Assembly: GCA_013298675.1 (NCBI GenBank)
Contig: JAAFIJ010000067.1
Span: 1-10,464 of the forward strand
Length of the DNA: 10,464 nucleotides
From: Rhodobacterales bacterium
GTDB lineage: Bacteria > Pseudomonadota > Alphaproteobacteria > Rhodobacterales > Rhodobacteraceae
Direction of reading: 5' to 3'
How positions within the stretch are numbered: the first letter of the stretch is position 1; each line of letters starts with the position of its first letter. Below, piece by piece: positions 1-6,013 of this stretch. The notes under the pieces were generated by a model. It ran no database searches, was not told the origin of the DNA, and saw only the letters and a program-made list of their open reading frames with translations. The translations under genes and the position numbers were made by a program.

Positions 1-701
1 TTGGTGCATAGGTCGCGCATCAATTGGGCATAACCAGTGGGGGCGGGAACCGCGCCACCTGCGGCACCAACCACAGGTTCAAACACAAACCCCGCGATGG
101 TTTCGGCACCCTCGCGCAAAATGACCGCTTCCAGTTCTGCCGCACAAACCTGAGCCACCGTATCGGCCGTGGCACCCGGTGGTGGTCGGTAGGCGTTGGC
201 CGCAGACACTTTGATGCCCGCGATCATCGCGCCCTCAAATGCGCGCGTCCGTTCGGCGAAGCCAGAAATAGAAAGCGCGCCAAGCGTGTTTCCGTGCCAT
301 GACCGATCCCGAGAGATGAACTTGCGTCGGGATTTCTGCCCAATTGCGGTTTGATACTGCAACGCGATCTTCAAACAGCTTTCTACCGCCTCGGACCCAC
401 CCGACACCAACACCATCTGCGACAGCGTGCCACCGGACCGATCCGCGATGATCTGGGTCAGCCCCTCTAGCGCATCGGTCGTAAAGTTATAGCGGTAGCC
501 GTGCGCAAGGCTTTGAAACTGGGCAATGATCGCGTCATTCACCTCTTGGTTGCCATGCCCGAGGCAATAGACGACCGGCCCGCCCGACCCGTCTATGTAC
601 TGCTTGCCAGTGCTGTCCCAAAGATAGCTGCCCTTGCCACGTACGGCTTTGGGCAGGTTGTCCGTGGCAGAAATGTTCGCGTGCGAGCTGGGTTTTGACA
701 T
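1..701 (-). CDS. Class III (omega) PLP-dependent aminotransferase, N-terminal part; runs off left edge
   Basis: About 233 N-terminal residues are visible on the minus strand and the rest lies beyond position 1. Class III aminotransferases move an amino group between a diamine, omega-amino acid or amino acid and a keto acid using pyridoxal phosphate. The reading frame shows the family order: a YLWDSTGKQYIDGSGG stretch near residues 26-41, LGHGNQEV, the phosphate-binding loop SGGSEAVESCLK, the aromatic SWHGNTLGALSISG segment, and FVFEPVVGAAGGAVPAP, the EPV region before the cofactor-binding Asp. The catalytic Lys and the Asp are off the window, so the substrate cannot be judged. Two adjacent in-frame ATGs exist (704 and 701). 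I prefer 701 because GGGG at 707-710 then has a better spacing. It lies 80 bp behind the carbonic anhydrase on the same strand and is probably co-transcribed with it. Identity at family level is firm; the specific substrate is unknown. Confidence 0.85.
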   Translation of the reverse strand, partial: MSKPSSHANISATDNLPKAVRGKGSYLWDSTGKQYIDGSGGPVVYCLGHGNQEVNDAIIAQFQSLAHGYRYNFTTDALEGLTQIIADRSGGTLSQMVLVSGGSEAVESCLKIALQYQTAIGQKSRRKFISRDRSWHGNTLGALSISGFAERTRAFEGAMIAGIKVSAANAYRPPPGATADTVAQVCAAELEAVILREGAETIAGFVFEPVVGAAGGAVPAPTGYAQLMRDLCT

Positions 702-737
702 CATTGCCCCAAAAGGTGATTGGCCGCATCTTTTACG

Positions 738-771
738 GGGCCAAGCAATTTATCAAGGTAACTGTTGGCCC
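738..771 (-). repeat. Inverted repeat between carbonic anhydrase and aminotransferase
   Basis: GGGCCAA at 738-744 pairs perfectly with TTGGCCC at 765-771 across a 20-nt loop. It lies between the carbonic anhydrase stop and the aminotransferase start. No T-run follows on either strand, so it is not a typical intrinsic terminator. An mRNA-stability or processing hairpin is possible, and chance cannot be excluded. Confidence 0.3.
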
Positions 772-781
772 TCGCCTGCGT

Positions 782-1429
782 TTAAACCGGAACAAATCCA
801 CCGCGCGCTGGGTCAAGTTGCTCCAACTCTCCCGCTCCGGTGTTCGTCCACAAGCCATGCAAGGTTAGGCGATCATCCTCCACCGCCGCTTTGACAAAGG
901 GAAAGGTCATCAGGTTTTCCATGCTGACCTTGACGGCCTCTTTTTCAAGCGCGGGCAAAATGTCGTCTTTGCCGAAATGCGAAACACGGTGATAACCGGG
1001 GCGCAGAATATCCATCCAGCGGCCCACAAAACTTGATTTCTCTTCCAGCTGCGGCGCCAGACCCGAGCACATGTCATGACAGCCTTTCACGCCGCCACAA
1101 TTGGAATGGCCCAGCACAACGATATGCGCGACGCCCAGCGACATGACCGCATATTCCACCGCAGCCGAAGTGCCGTGATACTCGCCATCCGGGTTATAGG
1201 GCGGCACCAGATTGGCGACGTTGCGGTGGATAAAGAACTCTCCCTCATCGGCGCCAAAGATAGATGTCACATGAACCCGGCTGTCGCAGCACGAAATCAC
1301 CATTGCGCGCGGGTGCTGCCCACCTTCGGCCAAGCGACGAAACCAGGCTTTGTTGTCTTGGTAGCTTGTCGCCCGCCAGCCATGAAACCGGCTGATCAAA
1401 TAGGCGGGAAGGGGGCGGGCATAGTCCAT
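782..1429 (-). CDS. Beta-class carbonic anhydrase
   Basis: A 215-residue zinc enzyme that interconverts CO2 and bicarbonate in the cytoplasm. The beta-class signatures are complete: SCCDSR at residues 46-51 gives the zinc ligand Cys47, the Asp49-Arg51 dyad, and GHSNCGG at 107-113 gives the ligands His108 and Cys111. The conserved stretch around EFFIHRNVANLVPP (residues 64-77) and the length match bacterial and plant beta enzymes. The open frame continues far upstream, but ATG 1429 is chosen because AGAAGG lies about 9 nt before it and the homologous region begins there. The upstream part is antisense to the next genes. It is divergently oriented from the Hpt-like gene and precedes an aminotransferase in the same direction. 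Frequent roles are supplying bicarbonate for carboxylations and pH balance; which applies here is not shown. Confidence 0.95.
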   Translation of the reverse strand: MDYARPLPAYLISRFHGWRATSYQDNKAWFRRLAEGGQHPRAMVISCCDSRVHVTSIFGADEGEFFIHRNVANLVPPYNPDGEYHGTSAAVEYAVMSLGVAHIVVLGHSNCGGVKGCHDMCSGLAPQLEEKSSFVGRWMDILRPGYHRVSHFGKDDILPALEKEAVKVSMENLMTFPFVKAAVEDDRLTLHGLWTNTGAGELEQLDPARGGFVPV

Positions 1430-1573
1430 TGTCTGCGGCCTTCTTGATTGGTTCACCCCAGTCGGTATGGGGCAATTGAAAGAAATGCGAGGAGTTTCTC
1501 GCGTATTCGGCAACCTTTTCTTCAGCACACCGGTGCAGACTGATCTTGGGTGTGAAAAATTATAGGTGTGGGA
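1430..1573. promoter_or_regulatory. Divergent intergenic region, carbonic anhydrase / Hpt-like gene
   Basis: This 144-bp gap must hold the promoters of two divergent units. It contains a GCGAG/CTCGC inverted repeat (1487-1491 with 1498-1502, 6-nt loop) and the perfect palindrome CACCGGTG at 1528-1535. I see no convincing sigma-70 hexamer pair in either direction; TTGCCG on the minus strand near 1511-1516 is only a weak -35 candidate. The binding protein, if any, is unknown. Confidence 0.35.
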
Positions 1574-1963
1574 ATGAAAAATGCAATTGTCGTTGACTTG
1601 CGTCCGCGAGAGCGTGTTTGCCAAGACGCAGAGCCGATCGCGACGATCTACCGGAACTTGGGCACGACATCGGCCGAACAGGTGGTCACACGTGCGCTGA
1701 CCGAACTGGCGATTGCGATGGCAGGGCTGGCCGAACAAATTCGGACGCATGATCTGCATGATCTCGCACGGCGATTGCGATCGCTGCAAACCATGGCGCA
1801 AAGCTTGGGCATGGTCAGTTTGGCGCATGTGACCGTTGATCTGGGTGTTTGCATTGATCGTAAGGATACAACCGCCTTTGCGGCCGTCTGGGCGCGCCTT
1901 TTGCGCATCGCGGAAAAGTCCCTTACCGCCGAAGAGGGGGTCGTTGATCGCACGATCCCCTGA
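1574..1963 (+). CDS. Small protein with degenerate Hpt-like four-helix domain (hypothetical)
   Basis: A 129-residue, mostly helical protein with no signal peptide or membrane segment. Residues 61-116 follow the spacing of a histidine-phosphotransfer (Hpt) domain: DLARRLRSLQTMAQSLGM, then a helix with VTVDLG, then DTTAFAAVWARLL. In a true Hpt the core reads roughly LAHxLKGxAxxLG, and its His is phosphorylated. Here the aligned residue is Arg66, so phosphotransfer at that site is not possible. His62 is one turn earlier. ATG 1574 is chosen because AGG lies about 7 nt upstream; an in-frame GTG at 1568 would add two residues. It is followed after 60 bp by the leucyl aminopeptidase gene in the same direction. 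The Hpt assignment is pattern-based and moderate. If wrong, this is simply a conserved-looking hypothetical protein. Confidence 0.7.
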   Translation: MKNAIVVDLRPRERVCQDAEPIATIYRNLGTTSAEQVVTRALTELAIAMAGLAEQIRTHDLHDLARRLRSLQTMAQSLGMVSLAHVTVDLGVCIDRKDTTAFAAVWARLLRIAEKSLTAEEGVVDRTIP

Positions 1964-1982
1964 CCTCTCTTGCGGGTGACGA

Positions 1983-2013
1983 GGAATGGGGTAGGCTTCG
2001 TCAAACCCATTCC
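1983..2013 (+). repeat. Hairpin directly before the aminopeptidase ribosome binding site
   Basis: GGAATGGG at 1983-1990 and CCCATTCC at 2006-2013 form a perfect 8-bp stem with a 15-nt loop. The stem ends one base before or at the AAGG ribosome binding site at 2014-2017. There is no T-run, so termination is unlikely. An effect on translation or on transcript processing between the Hpt-like gene and the aminopeptidase is possible. Confidence 0.45.
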
Positions 2014-2023
2014 AAGGTGTGAC

Positions 2024-3409
2024 ATGACCCCACGTTTTGCTGACCAAGATGCCCTTTCCAGACCGCTGACCGTGGTCCGGCCAGATACGCTTCAATCCGT
2101 GCTGAACGCGCAGCCGCTTGCGACCCAATCGTGGATGCGGGAAACCAAATTCGCGGCGGGTTTGGGTGAAATTCTGTTGATCCCCGGCCCAACCGGGGTG
2201 ATCGGTGCCTTCCTTGGGTTGGGCGATGCAGCAGCGCGGGCGCGTTTGCGGTTCGGTGCGGCAAAGTCGATCAAGACCCTGCCCGCCGGGGCGTGGCACA
2301 TCGACGGCGACATGTCTTCATCAGAGATGGACGAGTTGACGCTGGGTTGGATGCTGCAACTTTACAGTTTTGATCGTTACCGCCCATCAAAACAACCGTC
2401 AGAGTTGCCGCTGCTCAAGCGTCCAGTTTCCGCCGCGCAGACCGCGTTGCAGGCCATGGCAAGCGGTGAGTATCTGACCCGTGATTTGATCAACACCCCC
2501 GCCTCTGACCTTGGGCCCGATGAACTGGAAGCCGCCTTCTTTGATCTTGCTGCCCGGTTTGGGGCGACTTCCACGGTGGTGCGGGGCGATGATTTGTTGA
2601 CGCAAGGCTTTCCGATGATCCACGCCGTTGGCCGCGCCTCACCTCGTGCGCCGCGCTTGCTGGAAATGCGCTGGGGCAATCGGGGGCCAAAGCTGACGCT
2701 GGTCGGTAAGGGTGTGTGTTTTGACACGGGCGGTCTGAACATAAAGCCGTCAAGCGGTATGCTGTTGATGAAGAAAGACATGGGCGGTGCTGCCACAGTC
2801 TTGGGCTTGGCGCAGATGATCATGCAGTTAAACCTGCCCGTCCAACTGCGGGTAATCGTGGGCGCGGTTGAAAATGTCATATCTGGCAATGCAATGAAAC
2901 CAAAAGACATTTTGACGTCTCGCAAAGGGCTGACCGTTGAGGTGAACGATACCGATGCCGAAGGGCGCTTGGTTCTGGGCGACGCGCTGGCCTATGCTTG
3001 CGAAGAGCCACATGATGTGTTGATCTCTATGGCGACTCTGACGGGTGCTGCGCGTGTCGCAGTCGGTCCCGACCTTGCCCCCTATTATAGCGATGATGCG
3101 GGCTTGGTTGCCGCCCTAGAGGCCGGCGCAATTGCTGGGTTTGATCCGGTCTGGCGTCTGCCTTTCTGGACCCCTTATGAGACGATTATCGAACCGGGAA
3201 TCGCAGATCTTGATAACGCGCCGGGTTGGGGGTTTGCCGGGTCCGTCACCGCCGCCCTGTTCCTGCGCCGCTTTGTAGACGGGCCGCGCTATATGCATTT
3301 CGACATCTATGGCCATAGCCCGGCTGACGCCCCCGGCAGGCCAAAAGGTGGCGCGGGGCAGGGCGCGCGGGCCATCCTGAACGCCCTACCGGCGATGCTG
3401 GGGTTCTAG
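2024..3409 (+). CDS. Leucyl aminopeptidase family protein (peptidase M17)
   Basis: A 461-residue cytosolic two-metal aminopeptidase that removes N-terminal residues from peptides. All catalytic elements of M17 are present: VGKGVCFDTGGLNIKPSSGM at residues 227-246 gives metal ligands Lys229 and Asp234 and catalytic Lys241. KKDMGGAA gives Asp252. NDTDAEGRL (308-316) gives metal ligands Asp311 and Glu313 and the bicarbonate-site Arg315. The usual NTDAEGRL reads DTDAEGRL here, a mild change. The N-terminal domain is shorter than in E. coli PepA (about 500 residues), as in the PepB-like alphaproteobacterial group. The open frame starts earlier, but ATG 2024 is chosen because AAGG lies 6 nt before it and the earlier codons are atypical. 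The stop overlaps the start of the next gene, so the two are translationally coupled. A role in peptide turnover is sure; murein-peptide recycling is inferred from the neighbour. Confidence 0.94.
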   Translation: MTPRFADQDALSRPLTVVRPDTLQSVLNAQPLATQSWMRETKFAAGLGEILLIPGPTGVIGAFLGLGDAAARARLRFGAAKSIKTLPAGAWHIDGDMSSSEMDELTLGWMLQLYSFDRYRPSKQPSELPLLKRPVSAAQTALQAMASGEYLTRDLINTPASDLGPDELEAAFFDLAARFGATSTVVRGDDLLTQGFPMIHAVGRASPRAPRLLEMRWGNRGPKLTLVGKGVCFDTGGLNIKPSSGMLLMKKDMGGAATVLGLAQMIMQLNLPVQLRVIVGAVENVISGNAMKPKDILTSRKGLTVEVNDTDAEGRLVLGDALAYACEEPHDVLISMATLTGAARVAVGPDLAPYYSDDAGLVAALEAGAIAGFDPVWRLPFWTPYETIIEPGIADLDNAPGWGFAGSVTAALFLRRFVDGPRYMHFDIYGHSPADAPGRPKGGAGQGARAILNALPAMLGF

Positions 3410-4236
3410 TGTTGGATCGCCGGTCAACAGCCTATAGCGGGCGGGTGGCGCATATCTCTTTAAAGGGGGTTGTGGAGGCTGCCGAGTTTACCACCGGGGT
3501 GGTTCAGCAAATTGGCGTTCCGGTCGCAGACTTACTTGCTGCCCCCGCTGGCGCGCGCGAACGTCAGCTTTGCTATGGTGAGGCGTTCACAGTGCTCGAC
3601 CAGCAAGACGGTTATGCTTATGGCTTTGCGGACAAAGACGGCTATTGTGGCTGGGTGCATGACGCCCAGCTTGTGGATTACAGGCCACCAACACATTGGG
3701 TCGCAAGCCCCGCCACCCATTCCTATACGCAGCCCCGCGTCCAAGCGCCAGAAACCCACCTGTTGCCAATGGGCACGAGGGTTCAGGTAGCTGGGCAGTC
3801 GGGGATGTTTAGTGAAACAGAACTGGGGTTCATCCCGAATGTGCATCTTTTGCCGCTTGGTACAGTGCTGAACGACCCTGTTTCCGTCGCTGAAAGCCTG
3901 TTGGGAACGCCTTATCTGTGGGGCGGCAACACCCGGTCAGGAATTGACTGTTCCGGGCTTGTGCAAGTCGCTTTGCTAAGCTGTGGAATTGCCTGTCCGG
4001 GTGACAGCGATCAGCAACAGGCGCTTGGCCGGGCATTGTTGTCACACGAACAGCCCGGCCGGGGCGATCTGATTTTTTGGCGCGGGCACGTGGGTTTGGT
4101 CGTGGATAGTGATCGGCTGATCCATGCAAACGGGCATACAATGTCGGTGGCATTTGAGTGGCTTGCCCCTTGTATCTCACGGATTGCCCAGCAAAATGGT
4201 GGTGAGGTCACCCATCAACGTCGGCTTGTCGCCTAG
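3409..4236 (+). CDS. NlpC/P60 family cysteine peptidase with N-terminal SH3-like domains
   Basis: A 275-residue protein. The C-terminal NlpC/P60 domain (from about residue 157) has the catalytic triad in order: Cys181 in GIDCSGLVQ, His227 in GHVGLVVD and His239 in HANGH. The TPYLWGG segment at 167-173 precedes the Cys, as usual. Residues about 20-150 contain two SH3-like stretches, around YGFADKDGYCGWV and around GFIPNVHLLPLG. This architecture resembles Bacillus YkfC, which cuts the bond between gamma-D-Glu and diaminopimelate in recycled murein peptides. No signal peptide or lipobox is seen, so it probably acts in the cytoplasm. The GTG start shares its G with the TAG stop of the aminopeptidase gene (TAGTG), which implies coupled translation. 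TTG at 3412 is an alternative start. It converges on the DUF2794 gene with a 12-bp gap. The peptidase class is secure; the substrate is inferred. Confidence 0.92.
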   Translation: MLDRRSTAYSGRVAHISLKGVVEAAEFTTGVVQQIGVPVADLLAAPAGARERQLCYGEAFTVLDQQDGYAYGFADKDGYCGWVHDAQLVDYRPPTHWVASPATHSYTQPRVQAPETHLLPMGTRVQVAGQSGMFSETELGFIPNVHLLPLGTVLNDPVSVAESLLGTPYLWGGNTRSGIDCSGLVQVALLSCGIACPGDSDQQQALGRALLSHEQPGRGDLIFWRGHVGLVVDSDRLIHANGHTMSVAFEWLAPCISRIAQQNGGEVTHQRRLVA

Positions 4237-4245
4237 CAAAGTTCC

Positions 4246-4259
4246 CTGTCAGTCGACAG
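4246..4259. repeat. Small hairpin between convergent genes
   Basis: CTGTC (4246-4250) and GACAG (4255-4259) form a 5-bp stem with an AGTC loop. It straddles the 12-bp gap between the NlpC/P60 stop and the DUF2794 stop. There is no T-run on either side, so it is at most a weak bidirectional terminator. Confidence 0.2.
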
Positions 4260-4596
4260 ACCGAAGCAAGGGCTTTTCCAGCAGGCGCAGCAAGGGCGCA
4301 AGGTCGTGACCGCGCTTTAACACCCGACCATCCGCGCCCAATACCGCGAACATGCCTTGCTTGCTGCGCAGTTTGGGACGCTTTTCGATCTGATACAAAG
4401 GGTATTCTGCGGTGCGCCGATAGATCGCAAACGCGGCATAGTCTTGTTGAATTGAAATCGCGTAATCGCGCCACTCTGCCGCTGCCACCATGCGCCCATA
4501 AAGGGTCAGGATTAGGTTCAGCTCTTTGCGGTCAAAGCAAACCTGATCGACAGATTGGTTGGGGCTATGAAACTGAAGCGGAGTCTCTTGGTTCAT
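4249..4596 (-). CDS. DUF2794 domain-containing protein
   Basis: A 115-residue cytosolic protein of unknown function. It is recognised from the conserved core FDRKELNLILTLYGRMVAAA (residues 21-40), then EWRDYAI, RRTAEYPLYQIEKRPKL (61-76), KQGMFAVLGADG and the C-terminal LKRGHDLAPLLRLL. This is the DUF2794 family, found widely in Alphaproteobacteria. The start is not certain. ATG 4596 gives a typical N terminus but only a weak GGG just upstream. In-frame ATG 4617 and GTG 4623 would add 7 or 9 residues and also lack a clear ribosome binding site. The gene is convergent with the aminopeptidase operon, and the 256-bp gap on its 5' side has no other protein gene. No catalytic motif can be named. 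Confidence 0.88.
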   Translation of the reverse strand: MNQETPLQFHSPNQSVDQVCFDRKELNLILTLYGRMVAAAEWRDYAISIQQDYAAFAIYRRTAEYPLYQIEKRPKLRSKQGMFAVLGADGRVLKRGHDLAPLLRLLEKPLLRSVD

Positions 4597-4698
4597 CCCA
4601 AAAGTGTAGCGCGGCATTTGCACAAATCAAGCAGTGCTGTTTATACCGCGCAATATTCGTCGCCTGCCGTGAAAATGTCACGAAAAGACCCAGAAAAG

Positions 4699-4723
4699 GG
4701 CAAAACGATTTCAATGTTTTGCC
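4699..4723. promoter_or_regulatory. 25-bp palindrome, candidate operator
   Basis: GGCAAAAC (4699-4706) and GTTTTGCC (4716-4723) are perfect 8-bp inverted arms around a 9-bp spacer. The right arm overlaps a TTTGCCG repeated at 4718-4724 and 4728-4734, exactly 10 bp apart. The palindrome also overlaps a possible -35 element of the putative small-RNA promoter. This fits a dimeric repressor or activator site; the regulator is unknown. Confidence 0.4.
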
Positions 4724-4746
4724 GATATTTGCCGTCATTCTAAAGT
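4719..4746 (+). promoter_or_regulatory. Candidate sigma-70 promoter for small RNA
   Basis: TTGCCG at 4719-4724, a 16-bp spacer and TAAAGT at 4741-4746 each match the sigma-70 consensus at 4 of 6 positions. Transcription would begin near 4753 and run into the hairpin terminator at 4819-4850. The match is weak when taken alone; the position relative to the terminator gives it weight. Confidence 0.3.
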
Positions 4747-4752
4747 CTGTTG

Positions 4753-4855
4753 AGGCTTAACATGCCAGCAGTTCCTTAAGTCCCTCAGATAGGGGTGCGG
4801 CTGGTCCTTCGACATTTCGGCCCTCGTCCTGCAAAGGCGAGGGCCTTTCCTGTTA
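4753..4855 (+). ncRNA. Candidate intergenic small RNA, about 100 nt
   Basis: No convincing protein gene lies on the plus strand here, yet the region ends in a strong hairpin with its T-rich flank on the plus-strand side. Possible helices are CCAGC 4765-4769 with GCTGG 4800-4804, enclosing CCCT 4782-4785 with AGGG 4791-4794; then GTC 4804-4806 with GAC 4811-4813; then the terminator stem. A five-codon mini-ORF, ATG at 4762 to TAA at 4779 (MPAVP), follows a TGAGG ribosome-binding-like sequence, so a leader peptide is an alternative. It lacks the conserved SRP RNA motif, and I do not recognise a known RNA family. The 5' end is inferred from the weak promoter. Confidence 0.4.
4819..4850 (+). terminator. 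Rho-independent-type hairpin downstream of candidate sRNA / behind asparaginase
   Basis: GGCCCTCG (4819-4826) pairs perfectly with CGAGGGCC (4838-4845). After a one-base bulge the stem continues with CCT/AGG closed by a GCAA tetraloop of the stable GNRA class. On the plus strand TTTCC follows. On the minus strand only GAAATG follows, so the T-tract favours plus-strand termination. The hairpin sits 3 bp from the asparaginase stop and may also protect or end that transcript. Confidence 0.65.
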
Positions 4856-5845
4856 AAAACTTGCCGATATTCTTAACTCTCCGGTCTGCTTTCCCCGGCA
4901 GTTGATCTGGGGTGCAGGTAGACGCTTTTGCGCCAATGGATGTTGCTCGTTCAAAACCCCAATCCGCGATAGCAGCGCCACCAATACAGCCTCTGATGCG
5001 CGGCTGGATCCGTCTTCGATCTTGATCGCAAGGCCAAGCTTCTGTTCGGGAATGATCGCAATAAATACCGCCTCGGCCCCGGTTTTCAGGGCGACTCGCC
5101 CATCCATCGCGTGCATCAGTTCGGTGCAGGCCCGCCCGTCGCCTGCGACCAGTTCAGGATGCGCCGTCATCGCGCGTGTCAACCGGTACATAGCCTTTTC
5201 GCGCGTGTTGCCCCCGTCGCTCGCCGCCGCAAACTTGGCCATCGACCGCGCAAGCCCGTGCATAGAGATGGCAAAGTTTGGTGCGGAACAGCCGTCGATG
5301 CCAAAGCCCGCCGCAGTTTCATCCGCGACCTCTTCGGTGGCCTGCCGGATAGCGCGCTGTAGCGGGTGGTCCACCTCGGTGTATTCGCTATCACCGCCAA
5401 GATGCTTGTTCAGGGTCAGGAACCCTGAATGCTTGCCCGAGCAGTTGTTGTGCAACTGACATGGCGCCTCATGATCTGTGATCAGGCGATTGCGTTCGGT
5501 TTTGTCATAGGGTTCATGCGCACCGCAGCGCAAGTCGGCCTCACCCATATCTAATCCTGTCAGCCAGTCGCGCGCCATGTTAACGTGCAACGCCTCGCCT
5601 TGGTGGCTGGCACAAGAAAGCGCAATCTGTTTTGAGGTCAGGCCAAACCGGTCAGCCGCGCCGGATTCCAGCAACGGCAGCGCCTGAACCATCTTGCACG
5701 ACGAACGCGGAAACATGATCCGAGACGGATCACCCCACGACTGCACGATGTCGCCTCGTGCATCGCAAATCACAGCATGGCCCGAATGTGTGCTTTCCAG
5801 AATACCGCCGCGCCAAAGTTCGACCATTGGAATTGCTTTTGACAT
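4853..5845 (-). CDS. L-asparaginase, Rhizobium etli type (asparaginase II family)
   Basis: A 330-residue cytosolic enzyme that hydrolyses L-asparagine to aspartate and ammonia. It belongs to the thermolabile R. etli-type class, which is unrelated to the E. coli asparaginases and resembles serine beta-lactamases in fold. Key residues fall at the same numbers as recalled for the R. etli enzyme: Ser48 and Lys51 in PRSSCK, Ser80 in CASHQGE, and Cys135 and Lys138 in NNCSGKHSGFL. Cys186 in DGCSAPNF is the likely counterpart of the third zinc-site residue, and Lys254 in LKTGAEAV that of the second catalytic lysine. The frame is open 34 codons further upstream, but ATG 5845 is chosen because GAGGGAAG sits 6-13 nt before it. 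It stands alone on its strand, divergent from the ialB-like gene. The C terminus past residue 300 is the least conserved-looking part. Confidence 0.93.
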   Translation of the reverse strand: MSKAIPMVELWRGGILESTHSGHAVICDARGDIVQSWGDPSRIMFPRSSCKMVQALPLLESGAADRFGLTSKQIALSCASHQGEALHVNMARDWLTGLDMGEADLRCGAHEPYDKTERNRLITDHEAPCQLHNNCSGKHSGFLTLNKHLGGDSEYTEVDHPLQRAIRQATEEVADETAAGFGIDGCSAPNFAISMHGLARSMAKFAAASDGGNTREKAMYRLTRAMTAHPELVAGDGRACTELMHAMDGRVALKTGAEAVFIAIIPEQKLGLAIKIEDGSSRASEAVLVALLSRIGVLNEQHPLAQKRLPAPQINCRGKQTGELRISASF

Positions 5846-5868
5846 GTTTCTTCCCTCACCTTTGCGCG

Positions 5869-5896
5869 ATTTTACGCCCAAGGGGCTTTCGCAAAA
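5869..5896 (-). promoter_or_regulatory. Weak promoter candidate for asparaginase
   Basis: On the minus strand TAAAAT (5874-5869) matches a -10 at 5 of 6 positions. TTTTGC (5896-5891) lies 16 bp upstream as a poor -35. It would give a 5' leader of about 17-20 nt before the strong ribosome binding site. The remaining gap to 6013 holds the divergent ialB-like promoter, for which I find no clear hexamers. Confidence 0.25.
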
Positions 5897-6013
5897 TGGA
5901 TATTCTCGGTTAAGCATATCATATCGGGTGAATAGACATCGCGCCATGGCAATAACCGCAACAAAGCGGTAGTGGGGCGAGCAGAGGCAACAGCAGCTTG
6001 GAGGCTGTACGAT

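Noticed and set aside
1430..2299. Long minus-strand open frame joined upstream of the carbonic anhydrase
   Set aside because: It is antisense to the Hpt-like and aminopeptidase genes, is rich in Arg, Gln and His as shadow frames of GC-rich genes are, and matches no family. The enzyme itself begins at ATG 1429 with a good ribosome binding site.
4452..4760. Plus-strand open frames of 102 and 62 codons near the DUF2794 start
   Set aside because: They overlap DUF2794 in antisense, have no good ribosome binding site, and match no family.
4753..4855. Possible SRP (4.5S) RNA
   Set aside because: The size fits, but the conserved GGAAG/AGCAG internal-loop motif is absent.
4719..4871. TTGCCGATATT at 4719-4729 and again at 4861-4871 as flanking direct repeats of a mobile element
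   Set aside because: Several 11-bp repeats are expected by chance in a window this size, the second copy is inside asparaginase coding sequence, and no transposase or inverted ends are present.
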